Positions 1-10,012 of a DNA stretch of 64,000 nt are shown here, piece by piece. Location: positions 186,001 to 250,000 of the forward strand of contig NZ_CAHS01000013.1 of assembly GCF_001050515.1 (NCBI RefSeq). Direction: 5' to 3'. The notes under the pieces were generated by a model, which saw only the letters and a program-made list of their open reading frames with translations, was not told where the DNA came from and did not search any database. Both the position numbers and the translations under genes were made by a program. Every line of letters starts with the position of its first letter. Within the stretch, counting starts at the first letter, position 1. The DNA comes from Erwinia piriflorinigrans CFBP 5888 (lineage in GTDB: Bacteria > Pseudomonadota > Gammaproteobacteria > Enterobacterales > Enterobacteriaceae).

Positions 1-648
1 ATTGTCAGGGGCAGCCTCAAGTTGCTGCTGTAGCTGCTGGATCTCCGGGGTATCCGCTGCCTGTTTTAGCAACTCAATTTGTGCCACCAGCCCCTGATAG
101 CGCGTATCCTGATCCTGCAACGGCACCACGTTAAGCACGGCTTCGGCTTCTTCACTGCGGTTCAGGTTAATTAACACTTCCGCCAGCAGAAAGCCGATAT
201 CGCTGCGCTGTTTGCTCAAAGCCCAGGCATCTTTCAGCAGCGGCAGGGCTTCGATCGCTTTGCCTTCATCCATCAGCTGCATAGCCTGCTGTGCCTTTAG
301 CTCTTCTTCTTTAGGTAGCACCTTTTCCAGCAGGGCGCGTACCGCTTCTTCCGGCTGCGGCCCCTGAAAACCATCAACCGGCTGGCCATTCTGGAACAGA
401 TAAACGGTCGGAATTGAACGCAGGCCAAACTGCTGTGCTACGGCCGATTCGGCATCACAATCCAGCCTTGCCAAAATAAACTGACCTGCATACTCCTGCG
501 TCAGACGATCAAGCAGCGGTGTCAGTTGCTGACAGTGCGGGCTGCGCTCTGACCAGAAATAGAACAGCACGGGGATCTGCATCGACTGTTCCAGCGTCTG
601 GTGCAGGTTAGTTTCATTAATCTCGACAATCTGGGCTTGTGATGACAT
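1..648 (-). CDS. cnoX: CnoX (YbbN) chaperedoxin, 3' end cut by window edge
   Basis: Thioredoxin-fold protein that in E. coli protects substrates from oxidation and passes them to GroEL or DnaK. The ATG at 648 opens a frame of 216 codons running off the left edge; E. coli CnoX has about 284 residues, so the last quarter is missing. The N-terminal thioredoxin domain carries the active-site variant SPHC in place of CGPC, which matches the family (E. coli has SQHC). It is followed by a TPR-like helical region rich in Ala, Leu and Gln. It lies 70 bp upstream of the SDR gene on the same strand, the same order as E. coli ybbN-ybbO, so co-transcription is likely. Confidence 0.95.
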   Translation of the reverse strand, partial: MSSQAQIVEINETNLHQTLEQSMQIPVLFYFWSERSPHCQQLTPLLDRLTQEYAGQFILARLDCDAESAVAQQFGLRSIPTVYLFQNGQPVDGFQGPQPEEAVRALLEKVLPKEEELKAQQAMQLMDEGKAIEALPLLKDAWALSKQRSDIGFLLAEVLINLNRSEEAEAVLNVVPLQDQDTRYQGLVAQIELLKQAADTPEIQQLQQQLEAAPDN

Positions 649-717
649 CAATTCGTCTCTTTTTACGTAAGTTTAGTACTGTATTGGGGCGGGCGTCGGT
701 GCTTCAAGGCCCGGCGC

Positions 718-1491
718 TTAATTCTGGCGCAAAATCAGATCCATCATCCAGCCCGGCAGCAAACGGCGTAACACATTCATACTGTGTGTGACCAGAGTCA
801 CAGGGTAGCGCAGGCGTGGATGGCGGCTCTCCAGCGCATGGCGCAGCTTGGGTAAAATCGCCTGCGGGGGCAGGGTAAAGCGTGCGGCAATGCCCGGATT
901 TTTCACCGGTTTGTCCTGCTGCGCCTGCTGAACATTATCGCTGAAGCCGGTGCTGATTGGCCCGGGTTCAATCAGGCTGACGCGCACCCCGCTGCCGTGC
1001 AGCTCCATACGCAAGGCGTCGGACCAGGCTTCCAGCGCATATTTGCTGGCGGCATAGGCACCGCGTTTGGGCGTGGAGATCAGCCCCATCACCGAACTGG
1101 TATTGATGATGCGCCCATTGCCCGAAGCCAGCAAGGCAGGCAGCAATAGCATGGTAAGCTGGTGGGTGCCGAACAGATTGGTCGCGAACTGCTGCTCCAG
1201 CTGTTGGCGTGATATCGATTGCAGCGGGCCATACAGTCCAAAACCCCCGTTGTTAAACAGGCCAAACAGACGGCCATCACACAACGCGATAATTTCATCC
1301 GCCGCGCGCGCAACGCTGGCGGCATCATCAAGATCCAGCAGCACGCCGCTGAACCCCAGTTGGGTCATCCGCTCCACGTCCTGCGGTTTACGGCAGGTGG
1401 CAATCACATGGTAGCCACGGCGCAGCAGGTCGTTAGCGGCGACCAGGCCGATACCGCTGGAACTGCCGGTAATCACGATACTTTTTTGCAT
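718..1491 (-). CDS. ybbO: Short-chain dehydrogenase/reductase YbbO
   Basis: A 257-aa NAD(P)-dependent oxidoreductase of the classical SDR fold; E. coli YbbO reduces aldehydes. The N-terminal cofactor motif TGSSSGIG is at residues 8-15, the catalytic Ser lies in NTSSVMG and the catalytic Tyr/Lys pair in YAASK. Length is close to the E. coli protein (269 aa). It follows cnoX on the same strand as in E. coli. The RBS ahead of the ATG is weak (AAGAGCAC), so translation may be modest. Function is by family; the physiological substrate cannot be read from the sequence. Confidence 0.93.
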   Translation of the reverse strand: MQKSIVITGSSSGIGLVAANDLLRRGYHVIATCRKPQDVERMTQLGFSGVLLDLDDAASVARAADEIIALCDGRLFGLFNNGGFGLYGPLQSISRQQLEQQFATNLFGTHQLTMLLLPALLASGNGRIINTSSVMGLISTPKRGAYAASKYALEAWSDALRMELHGSGVRVSLIEPGPISTGFSDNVQQAQQDKPVKNPGIAARFTLPPQAILPKLRHALESRHPRLRYPVTLVTHSMNVLRRLLPGWMMDLILRQN

Positions 1492-1598
1492 AAATTTTTG
1501 TGCTCTTAATAAACCTGGTTCATCGCAATGGACTGATAACCGATCTGGTTTTTATGTGCTATTGGTAAGAGTGGGGCAACGTTTTGTGCGCTATTTCA

Positions 1599-2252
1599 TT
1601 ACCCATCATTCCCCACGCTACCCGATGCCTGATGCTTAACTAAGGAAGCCAACTGTTTTGCCATAAGTTCCGCAATAAAAGGCTGGGCAGCGGGATTGGG
1701 GTGAATGCCGTCATCCTGCATCCATTCTGGCTTCAGGTAGACCTGTTCCATAAAGAACGGGATCAGTGGGATAGCATGCTGACTGGCCAGTCTGGGATAG
1801 ATAGCGGCAAATGAATCCGTGTAGCGTTTACCGTAATTGGCCGGCAGCCGCACCTGCATCAGCAACGGCTGCGCCTTTGCTGCCTGGATTTGAGCAATGG
1901 CCTGGTTCAGATCCTGTTCGACCTGCTGCGGAGGGAACCCACGTAAACCATCGTTGCCCCCCAGCTCAATCAGTACCCAGCGAGGCTGATGTTGCTTTAG
2001 CAGGGCCGGAAGTCGGGCCAGTCCCTGTGCCGTCGTATCGCCGCTTATGCTACCGTTAATGATAGTAGGGGATTTTTGCCATTTATCATTGAGTAACGCG
2101 GGCCATGCGGCATTGGCGGACATACGATAACCGGCGCTCAGGCTGTCGCCCAGCACCAGCAGCGTATCTGCCGCCGTCGCACGCAGCGTCATAAAAGCCA
2201 TTAAAAACAGGAACCAGTAATGCCAGCGGAAAACATTCTTGAAGTTCATCAT
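1599..2252 (-). CDS. tesA: Thioesterase I / lysophospholipase L1 TesA
   Basis: Periplasmic multifunctional SGNH hydrolase (acyl-CoA thioesterase, protease I, lysophospholipase L1). The start chosen is the ATG at 2252, giving [10 protein letters not shown], which matches the E. coli N-terminus; an in-frame ATG at 2285 would add 11 residues. A signal peptide covers about residues 1-27, and mature protein begins ADTLL. The SGNH blocks are GDSLS (catalytic Ser about residue 37), GGNDGL, and DDGIHP near the C-terminus with the catalytic Asp/His. The gene is divergent from ybbA and its first 33 bases overlap the start of ybbA, so each promoter must lie inside the other gene. Confidence 0.96.
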   Translation of the reverse strand: MMNFKNVFRWHYWFLFLMAFMTLRATAADTLLVLGDSLSAGYRMSANAAWPALLNDKWQKSPTIINGSISGDTTAQGLARLPALLKQHQPRWVLIELGGNDGLRGFPPQQVEQDLNQAIAQIQAAKAQPLLMQVRLPANYGKRYTDSFAAIYPRLASQHAIPLIPFFMEQVYLKPEWMQDDGIHPNPAAQPFIAELMAKQLASLVKHQASGSVGNDG

Positions 2253-2906
2253 CTTAGTAAGTCCGTGGGTCAGGGTGAGCATCAACTGTCCATCCTTACC
2301 GGAGTTGAGCTGGTTGTCAAACCGGCTGAAACCATTGCCCTGATCGGTGAGTCGGGATCGGGCAAGTCGACCCTACTGGGGATTTTGGCCGGACTGGATG
2401 ACGGCAGCGCGGGAGACGTGATGATGCTCGGCCAGCCGCTGCATCAGATGAATGAGGAGCAGCGGGCGGAGTTGCGCGCGCAAAATGTCGGCTTCGTCTT
2501 CCAGTCTTTTATGCTGGTGCCAACCCTTAATGCGCAGGAGAACGTGCAGCTCCCGGCGCTGTTGCGCGGTGAGAGCGACAGGCAGAGCCGTGAACAGGCG
2601 GCTACGCTGCTAGGCCAGCTTGGGTTGGGGGAGCGCCTCGGCCATCTACCCGCCCAGCTTTCTGGTGGTGAGCAGCAGCGCGTGGCGCTGGCCCGCGCCT
2701 TTAACGGTCGCCCGGCGCTGCTGTTTGCCGATGAGCCGACCGGCAATCTGGACCGCAAAACCGGCGAACGTATCGTCGATCTATTGTTCAGCATGAACCG
2801 CGATCACGCCACCACCCTGATCCTTGTCACCCATGATGAACAGCTGGCCGCACGCTGCGATCGGCGTTTGCGTCTGCGTGACGGCAAGCTGTGGGAGGAA
2901 GCATGA
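2220..2906 (+). CDS. ybbA: ABC transporter ATP-binding protein YbbA
   Basis: ATPase subunit of a MacB/LolCDE-like exporter with YbbP. The 228-aa product has Walker [10 protein letters not shown] near residue 42, the Q-loop in FVFQSF, signature LSGGEQQ, Walker [12 protein letters not shown] and the switch His in VTHDE. It is nearly identical in layout to E. coli YbbA, starting [12 protein letters not shown]. Its stop overlaps the ybbP ATG (ATGA), indicating translational coupling. It is divergent from and partly overlaps tesA. Substrate is unknown; E. coli YbbAP has been linked to export of hydrophobic molecules together with TesA. Confidence 0.95.
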   Translation: MPAENILEVHHLSKSVGQGEHQLSILTGVELVVKPAETIALIGESGSGKSTLLGILAGLDDGSAGDVMMLGQPLHQMNEEQRAELRAQNVGFVFQSFMLVPTLNAQENVQLPALLRGESDRQSREQAATLLGQLGLGERLGHLPAQLSGGEQQRVALARAFNGRPALLFADEPTGNLDRKTGERIVDLLFSMNRDHATTLILVTHDEQLAARCDRRLRLRDGKLWEEA

Positions 2907-5320
2907 TCTGGCGCTGGTTCTGGCGCGAGTGGAAATCCCCCTCGCTGCTGATCGTTTGGCTGGCGCTGACGCTGGCGGTGGCCTGCGTGCTGGCGCTCGG
3001 CTCGCTTAGCGACCGCATGGAGAAAGGGCTGACGCAGCAAAGCCGTGACTTTATGGCCGGTGACCGTACCCTGCGCAGCGCCAACGAAGTACCGGAGGAA
3101 TGGTTGGAGCAGGCGCGCGCCGAAGGGCTACAGGTAGGGCGACAGCTGACCTTTATGACCATGACCTTTGCCGGTGATACGCCGCAGCTGGCTTCGGTGA
3201 AGGCGGTGGATAATCTCTATCCGATGTTTGGCCAGCTGTCCACCGCCCCCGTCGGGCTAAAACCGGCGGTAGGTACGGTGCTGGTCGCGCCGCGCCTGCT
3301 GGATCTACTCGAACGTAAAGCCGGGGATAACCTGGACGTTGGCGATGCCACACTGCGTATTGACGGGGAGGTGCTCCAGGAGCCGGATGCGGGCTTTAAT
3401 CCGTTTCAGACCGCGCCGCGCCTGCTGATGAACCTGGCCGACGTGGAAAAAACCGGCGCTGTCCAGCCCGGCAGTCGGGTCACCTGGCGCTATAAATTTT
3501 CCGGAACTCCGGCGCAGCTGGCGCGATATGACAGCTACATTGCCACACGGCTTACCCCTGAACAGCGCTGGATTAGCGTTGAAAACTCCGGCGACGCATT
3601 AGGTAAATCAATGCAGCGCGCCCAGCAGTTTCTGCTGCTGTCTGCCCTGTTGACGCTGATGCTGGCGATTGCCGCAGTGACGGTGGCGATGAACCACTAT
3701 TGCCGCAGCCGTTACGATCTGGTGGCCGTCCTGAAAACGCTTGGCGCAAATCGCTACGCCTTGCGCAAGCTGATCATCGGCCAGTGGCTGGCGGTACTGC
3801 TGCTGGCCGCGCTGGTGGGCAGCGCGATTGGACTGGGTTTTGAGACCTTGCTGCTGCGTATGTTGCGCCCGGTATTACCGGGTGAATTACCGGCCGCCAG
3901 CGGCTGGCCGTGGCTGTGGGCGCTGGGGTCATTATTGACTATTTCACTGCTGGTTGGGTTGCGCCCATATCGACTGCTGCTGGCAACCCAGCCGCTGCGC
4001 GTGCTGCGAGGCGATACGGTGGCGAATATCTGGCCGCTGAAGTTTTATCTGCCCGCCATGCTGGCGGTGGTGATCGGCCTGCTGGCGCTGCTGGTGGGGG
4101 GAAGTAAACTGCTGTGGGCGCTGGTGGCGGGTATTGTGCTGCTGTCCTTGCTGCTGGGAGTCATCGGATGGGCAGGTCTGCTGCTGCTCCGACGGCTGAC
4201 GCTGCGCAACCTGGCATTTCGCCTGGCGGTCAACCGTTTGCTGCGCCAGCCGTGGACGACTCTTAGCCAGCTGGCGGCGTTTTCGCTGTCGTTTATGCTG
4301 TTGGCGTTATTGCTGGTGATGCGCGGAGATCTGCTGGACAGGTGGCAGCAGCAGCTGCCGCCGGACAGCCCGAACTACTTCCTGCTCAATATCACCGCAC
4401 AGCAGGTGCCGCAGGTTGCGTCATTTCTGCAACAGCATCAGGTGCAGCCGGAAACCTTCTATCCGGTGGTGCGTGCGCGCCTGACCGGTATTAATCAGCA
4501 GCCAGCGGACCCGGCGCAGGACGAATCGCTCAATCGTGAACTGAATCTGACCTGGCTCAAAGATCTGCCGGGACATAACCCGCTTACCGCAGGCAGCTGG
4601 CCGCCGAAGGAAGGCGAAGTGTCAATTGAGCAGGGGCTGGCAGAGCGGCTGGGGGTAAAACTGGGCGATACGCTAACCTTCACCGGGGATACCCAGCAGT
4701 TCAGCGCTAAAATCAGCAGCCTGCGTAAGGTGGACTGGGAGAGCCTGAAGCCTAACTTCTTCATTATTTTCCCGCCCGGCGCGCTCGATAACCAGCCGCA
4801 GACCTGGCTGACCAGCTTCCGCATCAATGACAATAATGCACTGCTGGCGCAGCTTAACCGTCAGTTCCCCACTTTAAGCCTGCTGGATATCGGCACCATC
4901 TTACGTCAGATAGGTCAGGTGCTGGCGCAGGTGAGTCAGGCGCTGGAGATCATGGTGGTATTGGTTACCGCCTGCGGCGTACTGCTGCTACTGGCACAAG
5001 TCCAGGTGGGGATGCGCCAGCGGCGACAGGAGCTGGTGGTTTACCGCACGCTGGGTGCCAGCAAGAAGCTGCTGCGTGGCACGCTATGGTGCGAATTTGC
5101 GATGCTTGGCGTGGTATCGGGCGTGGCGGCGACCATTGGGGCTGAAGTGGCGCTGTGGGGATTACAGCGCAAGGTCTTTGACTTCCCGTGGCAGCCGGAC
5201 TTTACGCTGTGGCTGGCGCTGCCGTTAACCGGTGCGCTGCTGCTGTCACTGTGCGGCGGCTGGCTGGGCGTACGTCTGCTGAAGGGCAAGGCGCTGTTTC
5301 GGGGATATGAGTCAGGCTAA
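2903..5320 (+). CDS. ybbP: ABC transporter permease YbbP (FtsX/MacB superfamily)
   Basis: An 805-aa inner-membrane permease partnered with YbbA. The start at 2903 ([10 protein letters not shown]) is preceded by GGAGG and overlaps the ybbA stop; an upstream in-frame start at 2891 is less likely. One N-terminal membrane segment precedes a large periplasmic domain (about residues 45-240). There follow FtsX-like membrane segments in a duplicated arrangement (about 250-430), a second periplasmic region (about 480-650) and a C-terminal FtsX module (about 680-800). This duplicated 10-TM layout is typical of YbbP. It is convergent with purK, with a hairpin between. Confidence 0.94.
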   Translation: MIWRWFWREWKSPSLLIVWLALTLAVACVLALGSLSDRMEKGLTQQSRDFMAGDRTLRSANEVPEEWLEQARAEGLQVGRQLTFMTMTFAGDTPQLASVKAVDNLYPMFGQLSTAPVGLKPAVGTVLVAPRLLDLLERKAGDNLDVGDATLRIDGEVLQEPDAGFNPFQTAPRLLMNLADVEKTGAVQPGSRVTWRYKFSGTPAQLARYDSYIATRLTPEQRWISVENSGDALGKSMQRAQQFLLLSALLTLMLAIAAVTVAMNHYCRSRYDLVAVLKTLGANRYALRKLIIGQWLAVLLLAALVGSAIGLGFETLLLRMLRPVLPGELPAASGWPWLWALGSLLTISLLVGLRPYRLLLATQPLRVLRGDTVANIWPLKFYLPAMLAVVIGLLALLVGGSKLLWALVAGIVLLSLLLGVIGWAGLLLLRRLTLRNLAFRLAVNRLLRQPWTTLSQLAAFSLSFMLLALLLVMRGDLLDRWQQQLPPDSPNYFLLNITAQQVPQVASFLQQHQVQPETFYPVVRARLTGINQQPADPAQDESLNRELNLTWLKDLPGHNPLTAGSWPPKEGEVSIEQGLAERLGVKLGDTLTFTGDTQQFSAKISSLRKVDWESLKPNFFIIFPPGALDNQPQTWLTSFRINDNNALLAQLNRQFPTLSLLDIGTILRQIGQVLAQVSQALEIMVVLVTACGVLLLLAQVQVGMRQRRQELVVYRTLGASKKLLRGTLWCEFAMLGVVSGVAATIGAEVALWGLQRKVFDFPWQPDFTLWLALPLTGALLLSLCGGWLGVRLLKGKALFRGYESG

Positions 5321-5335
5321 CGGGGAGATTTGCCG

Positions 5336-5370
5336 CGGCGGGCCTGAAACTTTCGTTTTTCGGCCCGCCG
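5336..5370. terminator. Hairpin between convergent ybbP and purK
   Basis: A 9-bp perfect stem (CGGCGGGCC pairing with GGCCCGCCG) and a 17-nt loop sit in the 60-bp gap between the ybbP and purK stops. There is no good U-tract on either side, so a bidirectional terminator role is inferred from position and GC-rich stem only. Confidence 0.5.
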
Positions 5371-5380
5371 GGTTGATGGC

Positions 5381-6448
5381 TTAAACCAGTTTATCCACTG
5401 CCCAGGCCATACCGCTGGCATATTCCGCAGGCAGTATGGGCACCAGAGCATTGAGCGCGGTGCTAAGTGCCAGCGGGCTGGTGTCTGCCAGATTCAGGTG
5501 GCCAACCTTGCGCCCGGCACGCACCTCTTTGTCATACCAGTGCAGATGCACCAGCGGCTCACTGAGCCACGCCGTATTGATGTCGGTGCCAATCAGGTTG
5601 ACCATCACAGAAGGGCCATTGACCACCGGAGTGGGCAGCGGCAGGCCGAGGATCGCGCGCAGATGCAGTTCAAACTGGCTGATTGATGCACCGTTCTGCG
5701 TCCAGTGACCGCTGTTGTGCACGCGGGGCGCCAGCTCATTGATCAGCAGACCTTCCGGCACCACAAAGCACTCCATCGCCATCACACCAACGTAGTTCAG
5801 CTCATTCATAATGGCCGACAGCATACGTTCCGCCTGCTGCTGGTGCTGCGCATTGACGTCAGGCAGCATCACGCTGGTGCGCAGTATGCCGTCCTGATGC
5901 AGGTTATGGGTCAGCGGATAGAATACCGTGCTGCCGTCATGGCCACGAGCGCCAACCAGTGACACTTCACCCGAGAAGTTGATGCCCTGTTCGACGATAC
6001 ACTCGCCGTAGCATTCGCCGGGCAGGGTTGCGGTTTCGCTGGCGCGCAGACGCCACTGGCCGCGCCCGTCGTAGCCGCCGGTACGGCGTTTGACGATCGC
6101 CAGTTCGCCGAGGGTGGTGAACACCTGCGCCCACTGGTCGGCGGCGGATAACAGCTGCCAGGGGGCCGTTGCCAGGCCCAGACGGTCAAGCAGCTGCTTC
6201 TGCGTCAGACGATCCGCCAATAGTGGGAAAATATCGCGATTAACAAAGGCGCGATGATCGGCAAGCTCGCGTGTCAGCGCGGTTTCCGGCCAGCGCTCAA
6301 TCTCGGCGGTGATCACGCTTTGTGCGATGGGCAGCGCCTGCGGCTCGGCGTCCAGGCCGACCGGATAAACGGCAATCCCCAGCGGCTCACCGGCCTGGCG
6401 CAGCATGCGCCCGAGCTGACCATTACCTAATACGCAGACCGGTTTCAT
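5381..6448 (-). CDS. purK: N5-carboxyaminoimidazole ribonucleotide synthase PurK
   Basis: ATP-grasp enzyme converting AIR, ATP and bicarbonate to N5-CAIR in de novo purine synthesis. At 355 aa it is the standard length. The N-terminal dinucleotide-like motif is [10 protein letters not shown], the ATP-grasp core includes [14 protein letters not shown], and [13 protein letters not shown] is the conserved metal/substrate segment. It is co-transcribed after purE with a 4-base ATGA overlap, the classical purEK operon, and so shares the PurR-type site upstream of purE. Confidence 0.97.
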   Translation of the reverse strand: MKPVCVLGNGQLGRMLRQAGEPLGIAVYPVGLDAEPQALPIAQSVITAEIERWPETALTRELADHRAFVNRDIFPLLADRLTQKQLLDRLGLATAPWQLLSAADQWAQVFTTLGELAIVKRRTGGYDGRGQWRLRASETATLPGECYGECIVEQGINFSGEVSLVGARGHDGSTVFYPLTHNLHQDGILRTSVMLPDVNAQHQQQAERMLSAIMNELNYVGVMAMECFVVPEGLLINELAPRVHNSGHWTQNGASISQFELHLRAILGLPLPTPVVNGPSVMVNLIGTDINTAWLSEPLVHLHWYDKEVRAGRKVGHLNLADTSPLALSTALNALVPILPAEYASGMAWAVDKLV

Positions 6449-6954
6449 GCTTCCTCCTGCGGGTCCGGATGGTTCAGCACCTCATCAGTCTGCGCCTGTC
6501 GCCAGTCCGTGAGGCGGAGCGCCAGGCCGCTGTCATGCAGCGCGAGGATCTGCGCCGCCAGCAGGGCGGCGTTGGCGGCCCCGGCTTTACCTATCGCCAG
6601 CGTGCCGACCGGAATGCCGCGCGGCATCTGCACGATGGAATAGAGGCTGTCGACCCCGCTTAGTGCGGCGCTCTGAACCGGCACGCCGAGTACCGGTACC
6701 AGCGTTTTCGCTGCCAGCATACCCGGCAAATGCGCCGCGCCGCCTGCACCGGCAATAATCACCTGATAGCCTTTATCTGCGGCCTGCTCAGCGAAGCTGA
6801 ATAGCTTGTCCGGCGTGCGGTGGGCTGATACCACTTCGCAGTGAAACGGAACGTCCAGGCTGGTGAGGATTTCCGCAGCAAATTGCATGATGGCCCAGTC
6901 ACTTTTGGAACCCATAACAATAGCAATGCGGGCCGGTGCGGCGTTGGATGACAT
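6445..6954 (-). CDS. purE: N5-carboxyaminoimidazole ribonucleotide mutase PurE
   Basis: Class I PurE, converting N5-CAIR to CAIR. The start at 6954 gives [20 protein letters not shown], aligning with E. coli, and a protein of 169 aa identical in length to E. coli PurE; the in-frame ATG at 6987 would add 11 residues. Conserved elements seen are [30 protein letters not shown], and [10 protein letters not shown] near the C-terminus. It is the first gene of the purEK operon, with a PurR-like operator about 100 bp upstream. Confidence 0.97.
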   Translation of the reverse strand: MSSNAAPARIAIVMGSKSDWAIMQFAAEILTSLDVPFHCEVVSAHRTPDKLFSFAEQAADKGYQVIIAGAGGAAHLPGMLAAKTLVPVLGVPVQSAALSGVDSLYSIVQMPRGIPVGTLAIGKAGAANAALLAAQILALHDSGLALRLTDWRQAQTDEVLNHPDPQEEA

Positions 6955-7051
6955 GCGGGTCTGACTCCTGTGATTGTAAAACGTCACCGTGGCAGCGCAG
7001 AGACTGGCTACCGGGTGGGAAGGGCAGAGAGAATATCACGACTGCGCGGGA

Positions 7052-7067
7052 AGGAAAACGGTTGCGT
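7052..7067 (-). promoter_or_regulatory. PurR operator upstream of purEK
   Basis: On the minus strand this reads ACGCAACCGTTTTCCT, which fits the PurR consensus ANGCAANCGNTTNCNT at all defined positions. It lies about 100 bp upstream of the purE ATG, in the gap to lpxH, as expected for purine repression of purEK. Confidence 0.85.
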
Positions 7068-7093
7068 AGCGCGAAACAGCGCCAGATTGCGCT

Positions 7094-7810
7094 TCAGAAT
7101 GGGAAGGAAATCAGCCTGATCTCATCATCGCTGACTCTGATCATTGAGCCTTGCTGGTGCCAGGCCCCCAGCACCAGGCGTTGCGCAGGCTGGCCGTCAA
7201 TCTCAAGCTGGTGCACCGCCGGACGATGCGTATGGCCGTGGATCAACAGCGGCGTGTTATGACGATGCATCGCCTCAGATACCGCCTGCGGGTTAACGTC
7301 CATGATCGCTATATCTTTAGTGCTGTTAGCCTGTTTGCTACCGTCGCGCATTTTTAACGCGATACGCTGGCGCATAAACAGCGGCAGGGCGAGAAACAGC
7401 TTTTGCAGCCAGCGCTGCTGCACTTTCTGGCGAAAACGCTGATAGCCGCCATCGTCAGTGCACAACGTGTCGCCGTGCATAATCAGCAGGCGCTTGCCGT
7501 ACAGTTCCAGCACCTGTTCTTCGGGCAGCAGGGTCATTCCGGCTGCACGGGCAAAACGCTTGCCCAACAGAAAGTCGCGATTACCGTGAATAAAGTAGCA
7601 GGGAATGTCGAGCTGATGCAGCGCATGGGCGATCTCTGCGTGCAGCGGGTTGGGATCGTCGTCGCCAATCCAGGCTTCAAACAGGTCACCAAGAATGTAC
7701 AGCGCATCAGCGTGCTGTGCTTCACGGCGCAAAAAATGCAGAAAACCGGCAGTGATTGCCGGTTCTTCAGTACACAGATGGAGATCTGCGATAAACAGCG
7801 CGTGCGACAT
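7094..7810 (-). CDS. lpxH: UDP-2,3-diacylglucosamine diphosphatase LpxH
   Basis: Peripheral-membrane calcineurin-like phosphoesterase that cleaves UDP-diacylglucosamine to lipid X in lipid A synthesis. The 238-aa product shows all metal-binding blocks: ADLHL (residues 7-11), [11 protein letters not shown] (about 40-50), GNRDF, MHGDTLC and GHTHRP. It directly follows ppiB with a one-base TAATG overlap, as in E. coli, so the two are probably translationally coupled. Confidence 0.97.
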   Translation of the reverse strand: MSHALFIADLHLCTEEPAITAGFLHFLRREAQHADALYILGDLFEAWIGDDDPNPLHAEIAHALHQLDIPCYFIHGNRDFLLGKRFARAAGMTLLPEEQVLELYGKRLLIMHGDTLCTDDGGYQRFRQKVQQRWLQKLFLALPLFMRQRIALKMRDGSKQANSTKDIAIMDVNPQAVSEAMHRHNTPLLIHGHTHRPAVHQLEIDGQPAQRLVLGAWHQQGSMIRVSDDEIRLISFPF

Positions 7811-8304
7811 TATTCGCTGACGGTAACTTTTTGAATAATCACGTCATCTTTCGGCACATCCTGGTGCATGCCGCTGCGGCCGGTAGAGACGGTTTTGATT
7901 TTCTCAACCACATCCATCCCTTCAACCACTTCAGCGAACACGCAGTAACCCCAGCCCTGGAGGCTTTCGTCACGGAAGTTCAGGAAGTCGTTGTCTGCCA
8001 CGTTAATAAAGAACTGGGCGGTCGCAGAGTGTGGTGCCTGAGTACGCGCCATTGCCAACGTGCCTTTGGTGTTTTTCAGGCCGTTGCTGGCTTCGTTACG
8101 GATCTCATCTTTGGTGTCTTTCTGCTTCATGCCCGGCTCAAAACCACCGCCCTGGATCATAAAACCGTTGATCACACGGTGAAAGATGGTGTTGTCGTAA
8201 AAGCCTTCACGGCAGTATTCAAGGAAGTTTTTTACGGTAGCCGGGGCTTTGTCATCAAAAGTTTTGATGACGATATCGCCATGATTAGTCTGGAAAGTAA
8301 CCAT
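7810..8304 (-). CDS. ppiB: Cytoplasmic peptidyl-prolyl cis-trans isomerase B
   Basis: A 164-aa cyclophilin without a signal peptide, so the cytoplasmic PpiB rather than periplasmic PpiA. Active-site segments are [15 protein letters not shown] (catalytic Arg) and [18 protein letters not shown]. It lies upstream of lpxH with a one-base overlap and is divergent from cysS across a 236-bp intergenic region, where both promoters must sit. Confidence 0.96.
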   Translation of the reverse strand: MVTFQTNHGDIVIKTFDDKAPATVKNFLEYCREGFYDNTIFHRVINGFMIQGGGFEPGMKQKDTKDEIRNEASNGLKNTKGTLAMARTQAPHSATAQFFINVADNDFLNFRDESLQGWGYCVFAEVVEGMDVVEKIKTVSTGRSGMHQDVPKDDVIIQKVTVSE

Positions 8305-8540
8305 TTTCTCATCCTGTCAGGGTTGCAGTATTTAACAGTGGGCGCCGGAAGTGTAGACAAAAGTCTTCCCCTGGCGGCAGACGGCTTTTATACCACAAAT
8401 TGTGATGGCTCGTCAGCAACGCTGCAACGTGGGGCTGGGGGATAACCCTGCTTTGCGTAGCGTTGCACGAAAAAATACGTCAGAATGTCTCATTAACCAG
8501 TTTATCGTTAACCCGCACACGCTTAAAACGGAATGTCTCA

Positions 8541-9929
8541 ATGCTAAAGATTTACAATACCCTGAGTCGTCAAAAAGAGGAATTTAAACCCATACATGCC
8601 GGTAAAATCGGTATGTACGTGTGTGGCATTACCGTTTACGACCTGTGTCATATCGGCCACGGCAGAACCTTTGCCGCCTTCGATGTGGTGGCGCGCTACC
8701 TGCGTTATAGCGGCTATCAGCTGAAATATGTACGTAACATCACCGATATTGATGACAAAATTATCAAACGTGCGCAAGAGAACGGTGAATCTATTGAGCA
8801 GTTGACCAACCGTATGATTGGCGAAATGCATAAGGATTTCACCGCGCTGAATATTTTGCCACCGGATCTGGAGCCACGCGCCACGCGCCATATTGCAGAG
8901 ATCATCGAACTGGTAGAGAAGCTGTTTGCCCGCGAACATGCTTATGTTGCCAGCAATGGCGACGTGATGTTCTCCGTCGACAGCGACCCGCACTACGGTT
9001 CGTTGTCGCGTCAGGATCTGGATCAGCTTCAGGCCGGTGCGCGCGTTGAGGTGGCCGCCGATGTGAAGCGTAACCCGATGGACTTCGTGCTGTGGAAGAT
9101 GTCCAAAGCCGACGAGCCGGGCTGGGCGTCTCCGTGGGGCAACGGCCGTCCAGGCTGGCATATTGAGTGCTCGGCGATGAACTGCAAACAGCTTGGTGAG
9201 CATTTTGATATTCACGGCGGCGGTTCTGATCTGATGTTCCCGCATCACGAAAACGAGATTGCCCAGTCCACCTGCGCCCACGAGGGGCCGTATGTGAACT
9301 ACTGGATGCACTCCGGTATGGTGATGATTGACCGTGAAAAAATGTCGAAATCGTTGAACAACTTCTTTACCGTGCGCGATGTGCTGGAACACTACGATGC
9401 GGAGACGGTGCGCTACTTCCTGATGTCCGGCCACTATCGCAGCCAGCTAAACTACGGCGAAGATAACCTTAACCAGGCGCGTTCGGCGCTGGAGCGCCTG
9501 TATATTGCGCTGCGTAACACCGATACCCACGCGACACCGGCCGGTGGCGAAGAGTTCGAGGCGCGTTTCCGCGAGGCGATGGATGACGACTTCAATACCC
9601 CAGAAGCCTATTCGGCGCTGTTTGACCTGGCGCGTGAAGTCAACCGCATGAAGGCGGAAGATCCGGCGGCAGCGGATGGTCTGGCGGCGCGCCTGCGCGT
9701 GCTGGGCGGCGTGCTGGGCCTGCTGGAGCAGGACCCGGAGCAGTTCCTGCAAAACGGTGTCAATATCAATGATGAAGAAGTGGCGCAGATTGAAGCGCTG
9801 ATCCAGATGCGTATCGATGCACGTAAAGAGAAAAACTGGGCGCAGGCCGACGTGGCGCGTGACCGTCTGAACGAGATGGGCATTGTGCTGGAAGACGGTG
9901 CCGGTGGCACTCGCTGGCGTCGCAAATAA
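8541..9929 (+). CDS. cysS: Cysteinyl-tRNA synthetase
   Basis: Class I aminoacyl-tRNA synthetase charging tRNA-Cys. The start at 8541 ([15 protein letters not shown]) gives 462 aa (E. coli 461); the frame is open upstream to 8463 but that extension is not conserved. The HIGH motif is in [11 protein letters not shown], and the KMSKS loop in [10 protein letters not shown]. Zinc ligands are Cys28 ([10 protein letters not shown]), the Cys in HIECSAM and the His pair in FPHHENE. A strong intrinsic terminator follows. Confidence 0.98.
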   Translation: MLKIYNTLSRQKEEFKPIHAGKIGMYVCGITVYDLCHIGHGRTFAAFDVVARYLRYSGYQLKYVRNITDIDDKIIKRAQENGESIEQLTNRMIGEMHKDFTALNILPPDLEPRATRHIAEIIELVEKLFAREHAYVASNGDVMFSVDSDPHYGSLSRQDLDQLQAGARVEVAADVKRNPMDFVLWKMSKADEPGWASPWGNGRPGWHIECSAMNCKQLGEHFDIHGGGSDLMFPHHENEIAQSTCAHEGPYVNYWMHSGMVMIDREKMSKSLNNFFTVRDVLEHYDAETVRYFLMSGHYRSQLNYGEDNLNQARSALERLYIALRNTDTHATPAGGEEFEARFREAMDDDFNTPEAYSALFDLAREVNRMKAEDPAAADGLAARLRVLGGVLGLLEQDPEQFLQNGVNINDEEVAQIEALIQMRIDARKEKNWAQADVARDRLNEMGIVLEDGAGGTRWRRK

Positions 9930-9945
9930 TTTTAAACAAGCCTGT

Positions 9946-9978
9946 AAAAAGCCCTGATAACGTCAGGGCTTTTTTTTT
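9946..9978 (+). terminator. Rho-independent terminator of cysS
   Basis: A stem AGCCCTGA / TCAGGGCT with a short TAACG loop, followed by eight to nine T residues, 17 bp after the cysS stop. The A-tract on the other side makes it potentially bidirectional for convergent adhP. Confidence 0.92.
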
Positions 9979-10012
9979 GCGGATGGCCATCTTCAGTCTG
10001 GGCAGCGCGGCG

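Noticed and set aside
8544-9434. 296-codon open frame antisense to cysS
   Set aside because: It lies wholly within the well-supported cysS gene; its composition (His/Arg-rich) is that of a shadow frame and it has no RBS.
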